From positions 1 through 64,000 of the forward strand of contig MENQ01000014.1 in NCBI GenBank assembly GCA_001768325.1: a stretch of 64,000 nt of DNA, given 5' to 3'. Origin of the DNA: Bacteroidetes bacterium GWC2_46_850 (GTDB lineage: Bacteria; Bacteroidota; Bacteroidia; Bacteroidales; Dysgonomonadaceae). Positions 53,806-62,582 of this stretch are shown here, one piece after another. Numbering within the stretch: the stretch's first letter is position 1; each line of letters begins with the position of its first letter. The notes below the pieces were generated by a model. The model was not told where the DNA came from. It made no database searches and saw nothing but the letters and a program-made list of their open reading frames with translations. The position numbers were made by a program, and so were the translations under genes.

Positions 53806-55353
53806 TTATATCTCATCAGGCCATGGGCATGCTTTGCCAGTTGTTTTGAAGGAAGGGCGCTGCGCTTTTACGCTACGCAAGTATTCTCCCAAATTGTACG
53901 AAAGATCTTTTACGATATTTGTATGCTGCGTCGAGAGATCCGTTGTTTCTCCCAGGTCGTTGGTTATATTGAACAACTCTTTCTTGCCGGTTTCGTAATA
54001 ATAAACCAGCTTCCAGTCGCCACTCCGAATGGTACATGTGGAGCCGATTCCCGGACCTTCGTTGCCCCACCGGTTGGGATAGTTCCAGTAAAGGTTGCGG
54101 GTATTTTCGCCGGTAGATTTGCCTTCCAGAAACGGTACGAAGCTGACTCCGTCGATAGGTTGCAGTGTTTCCCTGTTTTTTACCTGAGCCATGTCGAGGA
54201 GGGTAGGGAAGAAATCTTCTATGATCAGGTAGTTGTTGCATCGGGTGCCGGCTTTCACTTTACCTGGCCATTTGACGATCATCGGTTCCCGTATGCCGCC
54301 TTCATAGGCCGAACCCTTGCCGCTGCGGAGCGGAGCATTTTGGGTGTGCAAGGGTGCGTCGCGCCAGCGCGTATCGGTAGAGAACCCGCCGTTGTCTGAC
54401 ATGAAAATGACAATGGTATTTTCATCCAGGTTATTTTGCTCCAACCAGTTCATCAGATCGCCCAGGCTCTTGTCCATTCCCTCGATCAGTGCCGCGTAGG
54501 CTGCTTCCTTTTCTGACAGTCCGGCATCCATGTATTTCTGATAAAAACGGTTGTCCTTGTCGATGGGGATGTGTATGGCATAGTGCGACATGTAGAGGTA
54601 AAACGGTTGTCCGAGTTTTTTGGCTTTGTCGAGTGCTTTCAGTGCCTCCTGTGTCAGTGCCTCCGTGACGAACGTTTGCGTTCCCCAGTATTTGTCCAGG
54701 CCAGGAACAGCCTGAGGAGGGGAGGGTTTCCCGTCCGTCCGGTTTCCGTAATTCTCTTCTCCCAGATAGCTGGTAAGGCCACCCCCGGCATGACCGGCAA
54801 TATTCACCTCGAAACCGAAATGGAGCGGGTTTTCACCCGGGGTATCTATCGCGCCCCAATGTGCCTTACCACAGTGGATCGTGTGATATCCGCTGTTTTT
54901 CAGCAGTTGGGTCAGAGAAGTCACTTCAGCCGTGTGGGGGATGCCGGCTACCTGGCAAATGCCGTTTACATTCCATTCCGGGAATTCGAGAGTATTGCTC
55001 TGTAGATCGGTTGAGGTGTTCTTTTTGAGTGTCCAGTTGGTCACCCGGTGACGTGCGGCATTCATTCCCGTCATCAGGCTTACACGGGTGGGGGAGCTCA
55101 CGGAGCAGGCATAAGCCTGCGTGAACATCATACCCTGCGAGGCCAGCCTTTCCATGTTGGGAGTGTGGTAACGCTCATTCAGCGGTGTCTTCTCAGTCCC
55201 AAACGGAAGGGACGTATCTTGCCAGCCCATGTCATCCACCATGAAGAGGATAATATTGGGACGCGTGGTGGTTGTTTCCTGCGCATGCAACGTGGCGGCC
55301 ACCATTGCCGATGCGGCAATCAGGGTTGTTTTCTTGAAAAAAGGGTATGCCAT
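53806..55353 (-). CDS. Sulfatase (arylsulfatase type) with Ser in the active-site motif
   Basis: Removes sulfate esters from glycans in the periplasm. The 515-aa protein has a signal peptide (about 1-25), metal ligands Asp40-Asp41, the active-site motif at 86-90 that reads SSPTR, GKAHWG near 177, and FMSDNGG (about 320-325). In most Bacteroidota sulfatases the first residue of the motif is Cys. Here the codon is AGC, so Ser is the precursor of formylglycine, which must be made by an anaerobic sulfatase-maturating enzyme (anSME). None is in this window. Substrate not assignable. Confidence 0.9.
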   Translation of the reverse strand: MAYPFFKKTTLIAASAMVAATLHAQETTTTRPNIILFMVDDMGWQDTSLPFGTEKTPLNERYHTPNMERLASQGMMFTQAYACSVSSPTRVSLMTGMNAARHRVTNWTLKKNTSTDLQSNTLEFPEWNVNGICQVAGIPHTAEVTSLTQLLKNSGYHTIHCGKAHWGAIDTPGENPLHFGFEVNIAGHAGGGLTSYLGEENYGNRTDGKPSPPQAVPGLDKYWGTQTFVTEALTQEALKALDKAKKLGQPFYLYMSHYAIHIPIDKDNRFYQKYMDAGLSEKEAAYAALIEGMDKSLGDLMNWLEQNNLDENTIVIFMSDNGGFSTDTRWRDAPLHTQNAPLRSGKGSAYEGGIREPMIVKWPGKVKAGTRCNNYLIIEDFFPTLLDMAQVKNRETLQPIDGVSFVPFLEGKSTGENTRNLYWNYPNRWGNEGPGIGSTCTIRSGDWKLVYYYETGKKELFNITNDLGETTDLSTQHTNIVKDLSYNLGEYLRSVKAQRPSFKTTGKACPWPDEI

Positions 55354-55375
55354 CCTATTTTATTTCTATATAATG

Positions 55376-55383
55376 CAAAAATA
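55376..55383 (-). promoter_or_regulatory. -7 element before the sulfatase gene
   Basis: On the minus strand TATTTTTG (55383-55376), consensus, 22 bp before the ATG at 55353. A -33 TTG is not at the right distance. Confidence 0.5.
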
Positions 55384-55527
55384 ATAAACTACTTCATCAA
55401 TTGAAGAAATTGACATAAATAATTCATGAGTTCCCACTAGTTGGTTGTTAGTCTCCTCCCACAGTTGTTTCAATGCCTAAAACCAAGGAAAGGAGTGATG
55501 AGATAAGGATGAGATCTCTGTGGAAGA

Positions 55528-56136
55528 TTATCTTCGGAAAACATGAAGCTGCACCTGGCCTGCACGGTTAAAACCATTTATTTGGAAGCCGGCATTTTTG
55601 AAATTGGCTTCAATCTCTGCGGGGGCGTAAAATTTTACATCACCTGCTTTTGACAAAGGTACAAACGGGTTTATCAACGTACGAAGCAGAGGCGTACAAT
55701 AAATCTCCGCGATGTAGATCCTGCCCTCCAGTTTCAACAAGCGATATGCTTCACGGGCAAATCGTCTTACATCTGGAAAGTGATGATAGGCCGCGCTGAC
55801 AGTGATTATGTCGAAAGAGTGATCCTGAAAAGAAGTCTCTTCACAGGGACTCACCTCAAACAGAAATTCAGTATATTGCGCTCTTGCACTGTCGATCATC
55901 TTTTCCGATATGTCGATGCCATATCCCTTCAGCGTATGCTTTGCTGATAACATCTTCAGCAAGGAGCCATTTCCGCAGGCCACATCCAACAGGCTGTTCT
56001 TTTCCGGTTCAATTACAATTTCATCGAGAAGCATCCTTTTGAAACGCATTGTATACCGGGCTTCCAAACTATCGTTATATCCCTCTGCCAGCTTGTTATA
56101 GTATTCCCTCGATTTTTGTGCGTAAGTTTTCATCAT
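55528..56136 (-). CDS. Class I SAM-dependent methyltransferase
   Basis: A 202-aa methyltransferase with the Methyltransf_11/25 fold: motif I LLDVACGNGSLL (about 47-58), a SAM-binding Asp in GYGIDISEKM (about 75), motif II FDIITVSAAYHHF (about 110-122) and LEGRIYIAEIY. The substrate cannot be told. It may act on a small molecule or a lipid/quinone. The ATG at 56136 gives a normal N-terminus. A second ATG follows it. It lies 47 bp after the GNAT gene on the same strand. Confidence 0.88.
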   Translation of the reverse strand: MMKTYAQKSREYYNKLAEGYNDSLEARYTMRFKRMLLDEIVIEPEKNSLLDVACGNGSLLKMLSAKHTLKGYGIDISEKMIDSARAQYTEFLFEVSPCEETSFQDHSFDIITVSAAYHHFPDVRRFAREAYRLLKLEGRIYIAEIYCTPLLRTLINPFVPLSKAGDVKFYAPAEIEANFKNAGFQINGFNRAGQVQLHVFRR

Positions 56137-56183
56137 TGATTTCAAGTTATTCTGAATTTTATTGCTTTAAGAATGATTTTTTC

Positions 56184-56675
56184 TCAAATCTCTTTTTGAA
56201 AACCGATCACATCAAGCACCTTATTGAATTTTTCCCCCACGTTTTTAAAGTGGGCACACCGGGTATATCCTGATTTCTCAAAAAGAGCCATACTCTCTTC
56301 GTTGTCGCCTGTCACGATGGCTATCAGGTTTTTTAACCCTTTGTCTTTTGCCTGATGTTCCAGATGCGCCAGTGCGATCTTACCGATTCCTTTGCGGCAA
56401 TATTCCGGTTTCAGGTAAAGGGTCACTTCGGCTGTCCGGTCGTATGCCTGTCTTTTTTTATAATTGGTCAGAAAACAATACCCTGTAATCACCTCATCGG
56501 TATAGATGAGGTAGGAGGGGTAAAGAGGGTGATTCACGTAGATGAACTCTTTTAACTGGTCAATCCGGATGGGTTCAGTATGAAAGGTCGCCGTTGAGTT
56601 TTCGATGTACCAATCGTAGATCTGCTTTACCTCCGGCAGGTCCTGCTCCTTGATTTCTTCAAATCTGATATGCAT
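56184..56675 (-). CDS. GNAT N-acetyltransferase (phosphinothricin acetyltransferase-like)
   Basis: A 163-aa acetyl-CoA-dependent N-acetyltransferase. It starts with MHIRFEEIKEQDLPEV, has the PAT-type IYDWYIENSTATF segment (about 19-31) and the acetyl-CoA P-loop-like CRKGIGKIAL (about 96-105). Relatives acetylate amino-acid-like compounds. The ATG at 56675 is the first that falls after the stop of the upstream GNAT gene (56690), so a longer frame to 56717 is unlikely. Confidence 0.85.
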   Translation of the reverse strand: MHIRFEEIKEQDLPEVKQIYDWYIENSTATFHTEPIRIDQLKEFIYVNHPLYPSYLIYTDEVITGYCFLTNYKKRQAYDRTAEVTLYLKPEYCRKGIGKIALAHLEHQAKDKGLKNLIAIVTGDNEESMALFEKSGYTRCAHFKNVGEKFNKVLDVIGFQKEI

Positions 56676-56689
56676 CTTATTATTGCGTG

Positions 56690-57268
56690 TTACTGTCCGG
56701 AACGCATCAGTTCCCATTCGGCTTTTAATATACTGTAAAAAATAGTATCCCGCCGTCGGTTGTGCGTCATCAGCGTATGGCTTCTTAAAATTCCTTCCTC
56801 TATCGCTCCAATTCCCAATAATGATTTCCTGGCGGCCTTATTCAGCACATCTGTCTTAAATTCAACCCTTTCGAGATTTAGCTCTTCAAAACAATACTGC
56901 AGTAACAGGTATTTTGCCTGACGGTTAATCCCTTTTCCTTGATAATCTTTCCGTATCCAGGTCCATCCCATTTCCACTCTTTGATCCCGTACCGATATAT
57001 TTCCCAGACTCGTTGATCCGATAATCTGATTGTTTACGCTGTCGATGATGGTGAGCGCCAGCCTTGTTTTATTTCTGAAGCCGTTTATTGCATCCTCAAC
57101 CCATTGGGTTAGTATTTCCGGATCCGACAGATCACTGGTAAAGTAAATCCACAGATCCTTATCCCGGGTCATCACTGTAAATGCATCCTTGTCATCGCGG
57201 CATAAAGGCCGGAGACGAATCTTATCGGATTCAAAAATCTTATTAAAATCGATGGTTTTATGTGGCAT
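56690..57268 (-). CDS. GNAT N-acetyltransferase (RimJ/RimL type)
   Basis: A 192-aa acetyltransferase with the RimJ/RimL layout: IRLRPLCRDDKDAF start, WTWIRKDYQGKGINRQAK at the acetyl-CoA loop (about 106-123), and VEFKTDVLNKAARKSLLGIGA near the end. Relatives acetylate protein N-termini or small amines. It starts inside the truncated acyltransferase gene (overlap 97 bp), on the same strand but in another frame, which suggests that the boundary was made by rearrangement. Confidence 0.85.
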   Translation of the reverse strand: MPHKTIDFNKIFESDKIRLRPLCRDDKDAFTVMTRDKDLWIYFTSDLSDPEILTQWVEDAINGFRNKTRLALTIIDSVNNQIIGSTSLGNISVRDQRVEMGWTWIRKDYQGKGINRQAKYLLLQYCFEELNLERVEFKTDVLNKAARKSLLGIGAIEEGILRSHTLMTHNRRRDTIFYSILKAEWELMRSGQ

Positions 57269-57690
57269 GGCGCGATTGTTTTGCAGAAGTTAATAAAGTT
57301 TAGCATTTCCCAATTTCCACAATGACCCAAACAAGCAATAACATTCCGTCCAGCGTTTATGTGCCTGTCTATAAGTTCCAAGTTTTCAAACGTTATCTTC
57401 TTATCAAGAACCTCTGCCGGAGCGGATATGCTTTTAAGTATTTCGGCAAAGTAGGCGGTAAAGCAGGCATAGAATTTCTTTACCACACAGCGGATTTCTG
57501 CATATTTCATATCGGGAAAAGAGCGTGAAATATTTTGGATTACGACCGCTTTCCTATATCCGAAAACATGATAAACAAAGAAAAATGCGAAAGAAGCCAT
57601 TGCATACAAAAATGCCATAGGTAGGAGACTTACGGCATAAGCGATGCCATAAACACTTTTGTACGCAATGGTTTGTAACGGTTGCTTCAT
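57172..57690 (-). pseudogene. Truncated lysophospholipid acyltransferase
   Basis: An open frame of 172 aa. Residues 1-134 match the N-terminal half of LPLAT/HtrB-like enzymes, including the membrane helix and the H-x4-E motif in GHCGNWEM. Full-length relatives, such as the one at 17020, have about 300 residues. After NFINFCKTIA the sequence loses the family pattern and overlaps the GNAT start, so the C-terminal half, needed for catalysis, is gone. It begins one base after the stop of the small barrel gene. Likely a remnant, though short stable protein expression cannot be excluded. Confidence 0.75.
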
Positions 57691-57691
57691 T

Positions 57692-58312
57692 TTAGAACTT
57701 ATAGGCGATTCCGATAGCTGCTCCGTGGCTTTTCATTGAGCCTCCTTTGCTTTTGTGCAGGTCTGCAAGCCCGAACTGATAGCTTGCATTTATCTGCCAG
57801 TTTTTAGCAAAGTCGTAGCCTATAATACCTCCGACACCGTAATCCCAACGGTTCATAGCCGCCATCCCTGCTTCACTACTCTTTTTGAACAGATTTACCC
57901 CGTCAGATTTTGTACTTATTCCATAGCCGATATATGGGCCGGCTCCAATGAAAAAATTCCCATTACCCGCCTTTACCTGAAAGACTCCATATATAGGTAT
58001 TTCTACTCCCAATGATTTAAGTTTATCAGATGATTTATCCGCTTTGGATTCCAATTCCGAAGTTTTATAATACACATCAATACCGGACTGTAAAGCAAAA
58101 TTGGTGCTGATGTCATACTTGATGAAGCCTCCAACAGAACCTCCGATGTTCATTTTACTTTTGAAGCCTTTCATATCGTCGCCTAATCGGTAATTAGACA
58201 GGCTTGTTCCGGCTTTGATGCCAATTGATACCGGATTGTCTTGTGCAGACAATTGAGTGGAAAACATAGCTACCGTCATTACTAAAATTAATGTTACTAC
58301 ATACTTTTTCAT
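57692..58312 (-). CDS. Outer-membrane beta-barrel protein (porin-like)
   Basis: A 206-aa exported protein: signal peptide ending near LSAQ (about 23), then an eight-strand barrel of the OMP_b-brl/PorT_2-like type with VSIGIKAGTSLSNY, MNIGGSVGGFIKYD, FALQSGIDVYYK, NFFIGAGPYIGYG, WDYGVGGIIGYDF, INASYQFGLADL and a final IGIAYKF strand ending in Phe. Precise role unknown. It is followed directly by the truncated acyltransferase gene. Confidence 0.8.
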   Translation of the reverse strand: MKKYVVTLILVMTVAMFSTQLSAQDNPVSIGIKAGTSLSNYRLGDDMKGFKSKMNIGGSVGGFIKYDISTNFALQSGIDVYYKTSELESKADKSSDKLKSLGVEIPIYGVFQVKAGNGNFFIGAGPYIGYGISTKSDGVNLFKKSSEAGMAAMNRWDYGVGGIIGYDFAKNWQINASYQFGLADLHKSKGGSMKSHGAAIGIAYKF

Positions 58313-58401
58313 TTTTCTAAAAATTTTAATTGGTGAATAATTTTATTTGTTTATGAATCTTTTCTGCAAAAGAATGATGAATTGATTAATACTGAAAGCC
58401 A

Positions 58402-61400
58402 TTAACTATGGAGTTCAGAATCGGTAATGTGAAATTCAGAATGGGGGGAACGGAATTTTGCTACGATCGTGTCCATTAGATAATAGACCACCGGTACAAC
58501 GATGAGCGTGAGGAACATCGAGCTAATCATTCCCCCGATCATAACCCACGCCAAGCCGTTTTTCCATTCGGCTCCGGCTCCGGTTCCCAGCGCGAGGGGA
58601 AGCATACCGATTACCGTGGTAGCAGCAGTCATCAGAATAGGACGGAACCGTTGGCGGGTTGCCTCGATCAGTGCGGTTTTCAATTCCATGCCTTTCGCTT
58701 TCGACTGATTCGTGAAATCGACCAGCATAATGGCATTTTTGGCGACAAGCCCTATTAGTGCCAATAAGCCCAGCAGGGTAAACAGGTTGAGGGTATCCAT
58801 TGTCAGAGCCAAAGCGAGCAACGCGCCGATGATAGCCAAAGGAATAGAGATCAGGACGACAAATGGATACACATAACTATTATAGAGCAAAACCATTATG
58901 AGGTAAACCAACAGAATGGAAATGATGAGTGCTATTCCCATTGTTCCAAAACTTTCATCCTGCATTTCAAGTTCGCCACCGGGAACTATCGTGATGTTTT
59001 CCGGCAAATCGAGGGAGTTTATTATTTGGCTGATGTCCTGCCCGATGTCGCCGATAGGACGACCTCCGACCTGACAATTCAGCGTTATGCAAGCACTACG
59101 GTTACGGCGTTCCAGAATGCCCGGCGCATTGGTTTCTTCTATCCGTGCAAACTGTTTCAGCTTGACGGTTTCGCCGGAGGTATTTATGAACGTGAGATTT
59201 TCAACGTCTGCCGTACTCCTTCGGTCAAAATTATCGAGACGTATGTTGATGTCGTATTCATATTCGCTCTGCCTGAATTTGGCATCATTGTTTCCGGCGA
59301 ATGCGTTGCCCAACGCCAATCCCAGCATTTCAAAAGGAACTCCTAAAGCCGCCATCTTTTCACGGTCGGGAATGATGCTGATTTCGGGACTGCTTTCTTC
59401 TGCTGACAGTTTGGGATCGACTATGCCTTTAACGGAGCGGATATTGCGGAGAAGAAGATCGGCCGCCATGCGCACGGAATCAATATGATTTCCGGTAATG
59501 TAATACTGTATCGGAGCTTCGTCGATATTACCCATGATGTCGGTCGTTGCCACCCATATTTGCACTCCGGGTATATGTTGTTGCAGAAAAAGTTTTGCTT
59601 CCCGTGAAAAATCGGAAGTTGAAATATTGCGCCGATTATGCGGAATCATCTTTACCCGCAAATCGGCTAAACGGGCTTGCGGTTGTCCGTTTTCTTCCGC
59701 TCCAACGGTTGTAAATACAGTTTCGACCAACGGACTGCTTCTCAAAATGTTTTCAGCTTGGTAAGTGATTTGGTTGGATTGTTCGATGGTAACATCGCGA
59801 GGCAGTTCGAGTTTCATCACAAATTGTCCCTGATCACCCATCGGAGCAAAATTACTACCGATAAAACCGAATGCTATCAGGCTTACGGAACCTATCAGAG
59901 CCGCCAAAGTAATACCCAACGTTATCAGTTTATGCGATAAAGACCACTTTAACAGGTTTGAAAACCAACCGGCCATTCGCGCGATCCGGTTTTCAAAAGC
60001 CTGAATGCCTTTTCCGATAAAGCCTTTGCGGTCGAACTCGTTTATTTTCCCAAAGCGGGAGTAAAGCAGGGGCACAACGGTAAATGAAACCAACAAACTG
60101 AACAAGACGGCGATGGCGATAGTAACGGCAAATTGACGGAATACATTGGCAATAATCCCCTGTGTCAGAGAAATGGGGATGAACACTACTACCAGCACCA
60201 GAGTAATGGAAACGATTGTACCGCCTATCTCACAAAGTCCATCGTATGACGCCTGCATTCTGTTTTTTCCCATTTCCATGTGGCGGTGGATGTTTTCAAT
60301 CACGACAATGGCATCATCGACCAGAATACCGACCACCAGTGTTATGGCTAACAGCGACATCAGGTTCAAGCTGAATCCGAGCAGATACATGACAATGAAC
60401 GTGGAAACGAGCGATAGCGGAATGGCTATGGAAACAATAATGGAATTTCGCACACTGCACAAAAATAGCAGCATTGTAAAGGCTACCAGAATGATAGCTA
60501 TTACAAGGTCTATCATTACGGAGTTGGAGGCTTCCAATGTAAATTCGGCGTTATCAGCCGCTATCGTGAAATGTAATCCGGAGGCTTCGTTTTCCGATTC
60601 CAGCGCATTCAGTATTCCGCGCGTGGTTTCGGATATTTCTACGGTATTGGCATCGGCAGAACGTTGCAGGGTGATACCGATAGACGGTATTCCATTTATC
60701 CGATTAAGGGTTTCGACCTCCTTGCTCCCGTCGTGTACGTCCGCAACGTTTTTTACCTTCACGGCGGTTCCGTCGGGCATATACTTCAATATCACATTCT
60801 CAATATCGGCAAGGCTGTTATATTTCCCCTGTAAACGGATTTGCGTTTGTTTATTGTCGCTCTTTATCTTACCCGTAGGAAAATCAAGGTTAGAGTTAAT
60901 CAATACATTACTAATATCGAGAATAGAAAGCCAGTATGCCGCCATTCTTTCCTCATTGATATTTACCTGTATTTCACGTTCATTCCCACCGATAAGTGTA
61001 ACCTGCGCCACACCCGGTATTCTCTCCAAAGCAGGTTTTATTTCGTGGTCGATGAGGTCATAAAATTCGGTTTCGTCCATCTTGGCAACCGCCCCGATGG
61101 TCATAATGGGAATATCCGCGAGGCTGAAATCACTGATAGAGGGCTCTTTCACGCTCTCCGGCAGGTCGGAACGTATGGCATTTACCTTTCGCTGTGCATC
61201 CCGCAGGGCTTTATCCAAATCACTCCCGGCCTTTAATCGGATAGTTACCAAAGAAAAATTCTCTATTGAGGTCGAAGTAATTTCATCAACTCCTTCTAAG
61301 GAAAAGAGAGCATCTTCGATCTTTTTGGTTACAGAGTTTTCCACTTCACCGGCTCCTGCTCCGGGATACATTGTACTGACGGAAATAACGTCAAATTCCA

Positions 61401-61518
61401 TACGGGGCATTAATTCCCTGTTAAGTTGCGTCAAAGAATAAACACCGAAAAAAGTGAGTATAATAAACAGCACCACAACCGTGGTCGGACGGGTGATTGA
61501 TAGTTTTATGAGGTTCAT
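58402..61518 (-). CDS. RND efflux transporter permease (HAE1, AcrB-like)
   Basis: The inner-membrane proton antiporter of a tripartite pump. The 1038-aa protein has two repeats, each with a single helix, a large periplasmic loop and five or six helices. The proton-relay residues Asp-Asp are in VGILVDDAIVVIENI (about 400). NNIAHELR-type kinase motifs are absent, so it is a transporter only. It is closer to the HAE1 group (drugs, amphiphiles) than to CzcA, but substrates cannot be predicted. Next to hlyD and tolC genes on the same strand, with gaps of 6 and 2 bp. Confidence 0.95.
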   Translation of the reverse strand: MNLIKLSITRPTTVVVLFIILTFFGVYSLTQLNRELMPRMEFDVISVSTMYPGAGAGEVENSVTKKIEDALFSLEGVDEITSTSIENFSLVTIRLKAGSDLDKALRDAQRKVNAIRSDLPESVKEPSISDFSLADIPIMTIGAVAKMDETEFYDLIDHEIKPALERIPGVAQVTLIGGNEREIQVNINEERMAAYWLSILDISNVLINSNLDFPTGKIKSDNKQTQIRLQGKYNSLADIENVILKYMPDGTAVKVKNVADVHDGSKEVETLNRINGIPSIGITLQRSADANTVEISETTRGILNALESENEASGLHFTIAADNAEFTLEASNSVMIDLVIAIILVAFTMLLFLCSVRNSIIVSIAIPLSLVSTFIVMYLLGFSLNLMSLLAITLVVGILVDDAIVVIENIHRHMEMGKNRMQASYDGLCEIGGTIVSITLVLVVVFIPISLTQGIIANVFRQFAVTIAIAVLFSLLVSFTVVPLLYSRFGKINEFDRKGFIGKGIQAFENRIARMAGWFSNLLKWSLSHKLITLGITLAALIGSVSLIAFGFIGSNFAPMGDQGQFVMKLELPRDVTIEQSNQITYQAENILRSSPLVETVFTTVGAEENGQPQARLADLRVKMIPHNRRNISTSDFSREAKLFLQQHIPGVQIWVATTDIMGNIDEAPIQYYITGNHIDSVRMAADLLLRNIRSVKGIVDPKLSAEESSPEISIIPDREKMAALGVPFEMLGLALGNAFAGNNDAKFRQSEYEYDINIRLDNFDRRSTADVENLTFINTSGETVKLKQFARIEETNAPGILERRNRSACITLNCQVGGRPIGDIGQDISQIINSLDLPENITIVPGGELEMQDESFGTMGIALIISILLVYLIMVLLYNSYVYPFVVLISIPLAIIGALLALALTMDTLNLFTLLGLLALIGLVAKNAIMLVDFTNQSKAKGMELKTALIEATRQRFRPILMTAATTVIGMLPLALGTGAGAEWKNGLAWVMIGGMISSMFLTLIVVPVVYYLMDTIVAKFRSPHSEFHITDSELHS

Positions 61519-61524
61519 GTTTTA

Positions 61525-62580
61525 TCAGTTTAGAATGGTAACCTGCGTGCCGTCAATCAAATTGATTTGCCCGCTTTTAACAATGGTATCATCGGGCGAT
61601 ATACCATCGGTTATTTCAATATATTCTCCGTCCGAAATGCCAACCTGTACGGCTATCTTATAAGTTCTGGAATCCCGTATTACAAACACATGAGGGGCTT
61701 TTAGTCCGCCGACAATAGCTTCCCGGCTTATTATAGGAGTGCTACTGTCAGTCCCGCCCACATTAAAAACAGCGGTGGCGAACATACCGGGTTTTAGTTG
61801 AGGGTCGTTCAATGACAATTCGACCGAATAATAGAATTGGTCGTTGCTTTTAGGAGAAATAGCCTGAATTCTGCCTGTAAATGTGCTGCCAGGATATACG
61901 TCTGTCGTAACAACCGCGTCCATGCCTGTTTTCAGCTTCAATACTTCACTTTCCGTGATGTTGGCATACATCCTCAATGTGCTGCCATCGACAATATCAA
62001 TCACGCTGCTACCAACGGAAAGCAACGTCCCTTCTTCGAAATAGTCTTTGTTTATGATGCCGGAGGCAGGGGATGTAATAGTAGTATTGTTTAACTGGTC
62101 TTGCAGGTCGGTTATTCTGCTCTCGACAGTACGGAGGGTAATCTGGGATTCTTCCAGCTCCCGTACCGTTACCGCACCAATGGAAGCAAGGTTTTGGTAA
62201 CGTTCCACGTCTTTTTGCGCTTTGACCAAATCCAATTCCGAGAGCCGCAGGTTTTCCCGTATGACATTGTTTTCAAGTTGTGCGATCACCGTTCCTCGAC
62301 TGACTACATCACCCGCTTTTTTATACTTTCTCGTAACAATACCCTGCGCCTTTGAATAAACGACAACCTCGTTTTCCGAATCAATACGACCGTTCACAGT
62401 GATTTTTTCGCTCAAATCCACATATCGGGGTTTCTCTACCATGACGGGAACTACCGTATTTACGGTTAATGATAATTCGGCATTCCGGTCGATGGTCTGT
62501 TTATTATCGACCAGTTTCCATGCGATAAGACCGACAATGGAAACGGTTACTATAATCGGGGTTACTATTTTGGATTTCAT
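61525..62580 (-). CDS. Periplasmic adaptor subunit (HlyD/AcrA-like) of RND pump
   Basis: Connects the RND permease with the TolC-like channel. The 351-aa protein has an N-terminal membrane anchor (about 5-22), a lipoyl-like domain (IDSENEVVVYSKAQGIV and SPASGIINKDYF), a short alpha-helical hairpin (about 108-145) and beta-barrel plus membrane-proximal domains. The lack of a lipobox distinguishes it from lipid-anchored adaptors. Lies between the permease and tolC genes. Confidence 0.92.
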   Translation of the reverse strand: MKSKIVTPIIVTVSIVGLIAWKLVDNKQTIDRNAELSLTVNTVVPVMVEKPRYVDLSEKITVNGRIDSENEVVVYSKAQGIVTRKYKKAGDVVSRGTVIAQLENNVIRENLRLSELDLVKAQKDVERYQNLASIGAVTVRELEESQITLRTVESRITDLQDQLNNTTITSPASGIINKDYFEEGTLLSVGSSVIDIVDGSTLRMYANITESEVLKLKTGMDAVVTTDVYPGSTFTGRIQAISPKSNDQFYYSVELSLNDPQLKPGMFATAVFNVGGTDSSTPIISREAIVGGLKAPHVFVIRDSRTYKIAVQVGISDGEYIEITDGISPDDTIVKSGQINLIDGTQVTILN

Positions 62581-62582
62581 TT

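Noticed and set aside
60146-61063. 305-aa plus-strand open frame opposite the RND permease
   Set aside because: Antisense shadow of a conserved transporter gene. Its composition (many Ser, Thr, Ile, Met) mirrors the membrane segments of the real gene.
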